From assembly GCA_963662155.1 (NCBI GenBank), contig OY759274.1, forward strand, positions 23,576,122 to 23,640,121: 64,000 nucleotides of DNA, given 5' to 3'. This document shows positions 59,681 to 64,000 of the stretch, piece after piece. The translations under genes were made by a program, and so were the position numbers. Within the stretch, counting starts at the first letter, position 1. Each line of letters opens with the position of its first letter. Below the pieces are notes generated by a model that did not search any database, was not told the DNA's origin, and worked only from the letters and a program-made list of their open reading frames with translations. Origin of the DNA: Lamellibrachia columna. Taxonomy: Eukaryota > Annelida > Polychaeta > Sabellida > Siboglinidae.

Positions 59681-62572
59681 CTACTTATAACCCGCCCTCC
59701 TGAGATATGTGTCAACCTTGTTTTTAAACATATTCACGCTGCTAGCAGTTACACAATCTGTAGACAATTTGTTCCATTCATTTATTGTCCTCTGTGAGAA
59801 CGAGTGCTTCCTGATGTCCAATCTACATTGATCCTTTACTAATTTTACCTCATGTCCTCTAGTTCTGCTATCCTTCTTGAGTGAGAAAAACATATTTCTA
59901 TCAATATTTTCATACCCATTCAATATCTTAAAAACTTCAATCTGATCTCCTCTTAACCTCCTTGTCTCTAGAGTTGTTAAACCACATTCTTTCAGGCGTT
60001 CTTCATAACTAAGGTCTCTCAGTTCTGGAATCATTTTAGTTGCTCTCCTTTGTATGCGTTCAAGCGTATCTATATCTTTCTTACGATATGGTCTCCATGC
60101 TTGTATACAGTATTCTAATTGAGGTCTAACTATTGCTTTATAAAGAGGTATAATTAACTTTTTTCCCTTGTATGTTATGTTTCTTCTAATCAATCCAAGA
60201 ATTTGATTACCCTTTGAAGCTGCAATACCACACTGCTCTGAAACTTTCATATCAGCGCTTATTGTAACTCCTAAGTCCTTTTCTTTTACAGTAGTACCCA
60301 GAACAGTATCTCCCATTTTATAGTTTACATTCAAGTTCCTATGTCCTGTATGTAGGCATTTACATTTCCCAAAATTGAACAACATCTGCCATTTCTCAGA
60401 CCATTTCACTAATCTGTCTAGATCGTTTTGTAAATGTTGTTTATCACCATCAGTATTAACCTTTCTAAACAGTTTTGTGTCATCCGCAAATTTCAGTACG
60501 TTACTTGTTATACTGTCGTCCAAGTCATTGATATAAATTAAGAATAATATAGGTCCTAATACTGATCCTTGAGGTACCCCACTCAAAACCGATTTCCAAT
60601 TTGAAACTTCTCCATCTACTACAACTCGTTGTCTTCTGTCAGTCAGCCATTGTTCTATCCAGTCAGTTATGCTGTCCCCGATACCATGGGCTTTTAATTT
60701 AAGTAGTAATCTTTGATGTGGCACTTTGTCAAAAGCTTTCTGAAAATCTAAGTAGATAATATCTACTGGCGATCCCACGTCTATCCACTTAGTGATTTCT
60801 TCCAAAAAACATAACATATTTGTTAAGCATGACCTCGCTTTAAGGAATCCATGTTGAGATGAATTTAATAATTTATGCTTAACGAGGAATTCCACCATAT
60901 GGTCTTTAATTAACCTTTCTAATAATTTACAAATCACTGACGTTAAACTCACTGGTCTGTAATTCTCTGACTTATTTCTCGAACCCTTTTTAAATAATGG
61001 TATGATGTTTGCTTCTTTCCATTCAAACGGAACAACTCCCTCTTTTAATGACAAGTTGAATACTCTTGCAAGTGGTATACTGATTTGTTCTACTGTTTCC
61101 ATTAGTAATTTTGGAGGAATCCCATCCACTCCCGGTGATTTGTTATCTTTCATTGCCTTTATTTTCTTAGCTACCAATTCTGGAGTTACAACTAACGGAC
61201 CTAAATAGTCAGATTTAGCCCCCTGAAATTTAGCATCAGCAACTGGTAATGAACTAATATCTTCTTTGGTAAACACTGAACTGAAGTAACCATTTAGGTC
61301 TTCCGCCATTAAAAACCCCTGTGATATTATATTTCCAGCACTGTCTTCTAGAGGTCCAACCTTGTCTTGTACGTTTTGTTTACTCCTGACATATGCATAA
61401 AAACTCTTGCTATCATTTTTTATGTTACATGCTAGTTTTTGCTCATAGCTTCTTTTAGATTGTCTGATTTCAGTTGTAGCTGCATTAAGTGCCTCTTTGT
61501 ATTTTGCATAGTCTTCGTCCTTTCTGGTACGCCTATAAACCCTCCACATAGTTTGTTTTAGCATTATTTTTCTAATAGCCTCTTTTGACAAGTGTTTCTT
61601 TCTACACCGTTTTCCTTGTTTTTGGAAGGGAACAAATTTATCGATGATACTCTCAATTTCATATTTTAGAATATTCCAACATTCAATTGCGGTCTTATTC
61701 ATCAGCATGTTATTCCAATCTAGCTTTGCTAAGTATTTTCTCATATCTTTGTAGTTACCTTTGTGGAAGTTTCTCTTGTACGTTTTCTTATTTTTACTTT
61801 CTGATTTTACATTGATGTCAAAATGTATTTGATTATGGTCACTATTACCCAATGGTTCAAATATTTTTACATTGTCCACTAATTCTTTTTGTGATGACAA
61901 AACTATATCTAATACATTTTCTCCCCTGGTTGGTTCTAGTACGTGCTGAGTAAGAAAGCTATCCTGGATTAAAAATAGAAATTGTTGGTCCTCAATCCCT
62001 GTGCTCTCTAGAGAATTCCATTGTATGTGTCCATGGTTAAAATCTCCCATTATGATACATTCCCCTTTACTAACTTCCTTTATAGCGTTTTTTATTTTTG
62101 TGTTGTCTTCTTCGTTTATGTTTGGACTTCGGTAAACTAATCCAATAGTTAATTTTGAATTACCTGAAACAATTTTGCACCAAACAGCTTCATCGCAATC
62201 TGCTTCCCTTTCTAGTTTTATTTCATAAGCCTGAATAGATTCTTTAACATATAAAATAACTCCCCCGCCCCTTCTTCCTATTCGATCTTTCCTAAACATT
62301 ACATATCCTGTCAGTCCTAATTCAGCATCTGTTATATCTATGTTGGCCCATGATTCAGTTATACCAATTATGTGAGGGTCAATATCGTCTACCATAATGT
62401 TTAATTCGTTTTTCTTATTTACTATGCTCCTTGCATTTAAACATACGCATCTATAACCTTTTTCAGAGATGTTTTTCGGATGATTTGATATTGGTTTATC
62501 TGTGCTAGTGGCCTCTTGTTCTGCTTGAGACACCTCTAGGTAACCCCCCTGCACTTCTAGTTTAAAGAATGT
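59681..62572 (-). CDS. LINE ORF2: endonuclease-reverse transcriptase
   Basis: An open frame of 963 residues. Numbering from the GTG at 62554: the APE-type endonuclease occupies about 35-245, with LNARSI (N40), ITESW (E67), RRGGGVILYVKE, GLVYRSP, IIMGDFNH (D171, N173) and SDH (238-240). The reverse transcriptase occupies about 460-760, with NYRPVSLTSVICKLLE, IIYLDFQKAFDKVPH (D603), GVPQGSVLGPILFLIYINDL and KFADDTKL (catalytic D691, D692). A C-terminal region follows to IDTYLRRAGYK-like ends. All catalytic residues I can check are present and there is no internal stop. The frame has no ATG before about residue 54, inside the endonuclease, so translation probably depends on ORF1 (see the slippery site). 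It nicks target DNA and copies its own RNA at the insertion site. Confidence 0.93.
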   Translation of the reverse strand, partial: TFFKLEVQGGYLEVSQAEQEATSTDKPISNHPKNISEKGYRCVCLNARSIVNKKNELNIMVDDIDPHIIGITESWANIDITDAELGLTGYVMFRKDRIGRRGGGVILYVKESIQAYEIKLEREADCDEAVWCKIVSGNSKLTIGLVYRSPNINEEDNTKIKNAIKEVSKGECIIMGDFNHGHIQWNSLESTGIEDQQFLFLIQDSFLTQHVLEPTRGENVLDIVLSSQKELVDNVKIFEPLGNSDHNQIHFDINVKSESKNKKTYKRNFHKGNYKDMRKYLAKLDWNNMLMNKTAIECWNILKYEIESIIDKFVPFQKQGKRCRKKHLSKEAIRKIMLKQTMWRVYRRTRKDEDYAKYKEALNAATTEIRQSKRSYEQKLACNIKNDSKSFYAYVRSKQNVQDKVGPLEDSAGNIISQGFLMAEDLNGYFSSVFTKEDISSLPVADAKFQGAKSDYLGPLVVTPELVAKKIKAMKDNKSPGVDGIPPKLLMETVEQISIPLARVFNLSLKEGVVPFEWKEANIIPLFKKGSRNKSENYRPVSLTSVICKLLERLIKDHMVEFLVKHKLLNSSQHGFLKARSCLTNMLCFLEEITKWIDVGSPVDIIYLDFQKAFDKVPHQRLLLKLKAHGIGDSITDWIEQWLTDRRQRVVVDGEVSNWKSVLSGVPQGSVLGPILFLIYINDLDDSITSNVLKFADDTKLFRKVNTDGDKQHLQNDLDRLVKWSEKWQMLFNFGKCKCLHTGHRNLNVNYKMGDTVLGTTVKEKDLGVTISADMKVSEQCGIAASKGNQILGLIRRNITYKGKKLIIPLYKAIVRPQLEYCIQAWRPYRKKDIDTLERIQRRATKMIPELRDLSYEERLKECGLTTLETRRLRGDQIEVFKILNGYENIDRNMFFSLKKDSRTRGHEVKLVKDQCRLDIRKHSFSQRTINEWNKLSTDCVTASSVNMFKNKVDTYLRRAGYK

Positions 62573-63381
62573 TTACTTCCAAAAATATTTGTCATTGTAC
62601 CCAAGTCACTATCTACTGCTGCTGAAAGTTTGTCCGCGAATACTGCCGCCCCCTTTCCACTTAAATGAAGCCCATCCTTCATGTACATATCAGCCCTCCC
62701 AACAAAACTTCCCCATAAATCCACAAATCCAACTTCCTCTTCCCTACATAACTTCTGGACTAACATGTTAATTGCCATCCCCCGACAATTTCGATATTTG
62801 TGACCCCTCCTGCCCATTACAGGTAAAATCCCTGACAGTATTACCTGCTCAACCCGCGTCTGTTTTAGTGTTCTGACCAACTGCCTATATTTCCTAACTA
62901 TGGCAGTTGTACCCTCCCTCTCTACGTTATTTGTCCCTACGTGTACTAAAACAGATCCACCCTTACCCGAGCCTACGATGTTTTTTACCCTCTCAGTTAT
63001 CGCCTCTATTTTGACTCCAGGCAAGCAGACCACCACATCATCTCCCTTGTTTAAGACTCTGTCGGTCTTCCTAACTATCGAATCCCCCACAAACACCCTC
63101 GCTCTCTTCCTCACCCCCTCTATCAGTGCTGCAGAATAACTCTTCCGTTCGATCCCCTCCATCCCATTCTGTCCTGACCCCTTCCCTCCTGTCTCCTTCC
63201 CTCCTGTATCCTTCGCTCCTGTCTCCCCCACTTCCCACTCCTTTGCTCTTGTCTCTCCCACTTCCCTCTCCTTCACTCCGGTTGTTTTCCCTCCCGTCTC
63301 CCCCACTCCCTTCTCCTTCCCTCCTGTCTCCCCCACTCCCTTCTCCTTCCCTCCTGTCTCCCCTACTCCCCTCTCCTTATA
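62557..63381 (-). CDS. LINE ORF1: SGNH-type esterase domain protein, 5'-truncated
   Basis: Open for 274 residues without an initiating ATG at the 5' side; the first in-frame ATG is in GMEGIERKSY. Numbering from the GTG at 63336: residues 1-55 are imprecise 10-residue repeats (GETGGKEKGV and variants) from a 30-bp DNA repeat. From 81 a SGNH/GDSL hydrolase-like domain shows VFVGDSIVRK (Ser85 of GDS), VHVGTNNV (134-137) and DGLHLSGKGA (Asp221, His224), the expected catalytic positions. ORF1 proteins with such an esterase domain are known in CR1-type elements. It ends SKHSLN with TAG at 62557-62559. Its role in retrotransposition is unclear. Confidence 0.85.
   Translation of the reverse strand, partial: YKERGVGETGGKEKGVGETGGKEKGVGETGGKTTGVKEREVGETRAKEWEVGETGAKDTGGKETGGKGSGQNGMEGIERKSYSAALIEGVRKRARVFVGDSIVRKTDRVLNKGDDVVVCLPGVKIEAITERVKNIVGSGKGGSVLVHVGTNNVEREGTTAIVRKYRQLVRTLKQTRVEQVILSGILPVMGRRGHKYRNCRGMAINMLVQKLCREEEVGFVDLWGSFVGRADMYMKDGLHLSGKGAAVFADKLSAAVDSDLGTMTNIFGSKHSLN
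62560..62566 (-). promoter_or_regulatory. Putative -1 frameshift slippery heptamer T TTA AAC
   Basis: In the ORF1 frame the codons are TCT TTA AAC TAG. The heptamer T TTA AAC fits X XXY YYZ and immediately precedes the ORF1 stop. Slipping back one base gives TTT AAA CTA GAA GTG, the ORF2 frame. ORF2 has no nearby ATG. About 20 nt downstream, CTAGAGGTGTCTC (62539-62527) can pair with GAGGCCACTAG (62515-62505) to form an interrupted stem. Spacing is longer than the usual 5-9 nt, and termination-reinitiation is an alternative. Confidence 0.55.
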
Positions 63382-63383
63382 TT

Positions 63384-64000
63384 ATATACCATTTGAAAGC
63401 TAACATCATCAGCTTTCCGATAGAGGCACTGCTAAATGACGTTTCGGCCGAGAATCATGTCATGCTGTCGATCATGTCAGTGATTCTACTAGTCTCGCTT
63501 ATCCGACTCTCTCTCGGCTTCGTGAATCCGCCGAGAATAGCGTCTGGCAACAGAAGCATGTTTTGACTGTTACCGTCGTTAGGTGGCACCACTTGTATAC
63601 ACAAAAATTATGGCGTCATCAATCTTTGAAGTAATCTGACGTATTGCCGCGTTTTCGTGATCTTGTGACCAGTTCTGGGCTTACCTTATTAAAGGCTTAT
63701 TATCTGAGTTTTCTCAATAGTTCGCAGTCCTATTTTTAGACAGGATGCGTGTCAAATGGAGACGGACGCAAACATTTTCAAATCATTTAAACATTTCGGT
63801 GTGATAAAGCATGTTAATTGTGCAGTGTATAAACAAAAAATTATTTTTTTTAATATTTATTATTTGCGAACTTTTTTAGTATCATAAAAAGGGGCATTTT
63901 TTACGCTAAAATTAGAGTCCATATCTTGTGATCTGGATGTTTATGGGCTGCACTGCCACTGAATGTAAGGGCAAACGGCATAATCCGTACTAATGGGGTA
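63384..64000. other. No recognised gene
   Basis: Sequence beyond the LINE 5' boundary. A short plus-strand frame (63390-63566) has no domain. AT-rich to the window end. Confidence 0.45.

Larger units (their letters stand above)
59571..63383 (-). mobile_element. Nearly intact CR1-like LINE (ORF1 SGNH + ORF2 EN-RT)
   Basis: Minus strand. ORF1 (open 63381-62557) and ORF2 (open 62572-59681) overlap and are followed by a roughly 80-bp 3' UTR and a 10-bp tandem tail (TTGTTAAATC, about three copies, 59571-59604), as in CR1/L2 elements. The 5' end is missing: ORF1 runs into the upstream boundary without an ATG. Five shorter copies of the family are in the window (2045, 15185, 21175, 46980, 55130). 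The long uninterrupted ORF2 suggests recent insertion or a young source element. Confidence 0.92.

Overview
This window is eukaryotic, most likely nuclear DNA of an invertebrate animal. It has one convincing host gene in 64 kb. The rest is decayed non-LTR retrotransposons, a tRNA-derived SINE family, DNA transposons with terminal inverted repeats, long minisatellite arrays and many microsatellites ((TG)n/(TGCG)n, (GA)n, (TA)n, (GGCA)n). I cannot name the species. Repeat style and transposon content are compatible with a lophotrochozoan such as a mollusc or with an invertebrate deuterostome, but that is a guess. There is no operon structure, ribosome binding site or CRISPR array. Many long open frames are repeat artefacts.

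Host gene: 17915-18697 (minus) encodes a 260-residue protein with an N-terminal BTB/T1 domain and a C-terminal H1 domain, the layout of the KCTD8/12/16 auxiliary subunits of GABA-B receptors. The coding sequence is one exon with a good splice acceptor just before the ATG, so a 5' UTR exon probably lies at higher coordinates. A 336-bp MITE with perfect 17-bp inverted ends starts 36 bp past the stop codon. A GC/CpG-rich tract at 24.0-25.2 kb is a possible but unproven promoter region for this gene.

Layout: 0-5.4 kb holds decayed sequence and two LINE fragments. 5.4-9 kb has an RTE-like 3' end and four minisatellites. 9-16.6 kb is mostly unrecognised, with microsatellites and two LINE tails. 17.5-18.7 kb is the MITE and KCTD gene. 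18.9-23.8 kb is a dense graveyard of SINE, LINE and RTE pieces and microsatellites. 23.9-27.7 kb is GC-rich with a duplicated 340-bp block. 29-31.4 kb has a LINE ORF1 remnant and a SINE. 33.1-36.9 kb is a 53-bp satellite of about 72 units with higher-order structure. 38.7-42.3 kb is LINE, RTE and SINE pieces. 44.06-45.75 kb is an internally deleted pogo-like DNA transposon. 46.0-46.4, 48.3-49.7 and 52.5-53.2 kb are in-frame minisatellites of 87, 63 and 27 bp. 50.8-51.8 kb is another inverted-repeat element. 54-59.4 kb is RTE/LINE copies. 59.57-63.38 kb is a nearly intact CR1-like LINE.

The most interesting points are the CR1-like LINE, whose ORF2 has no ATG, lies in the -1 frame and is preceded by a canonical U UUA AAC slippery heptamer abutting the ORF1 stop; the pogo-like derivative carrying about ten copies of a GGCGNNNNGCCC motif; and the MITE beside the KCTD stop codon. 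The LINE family explains five shorter, more damaged copies elsewhere in the window.
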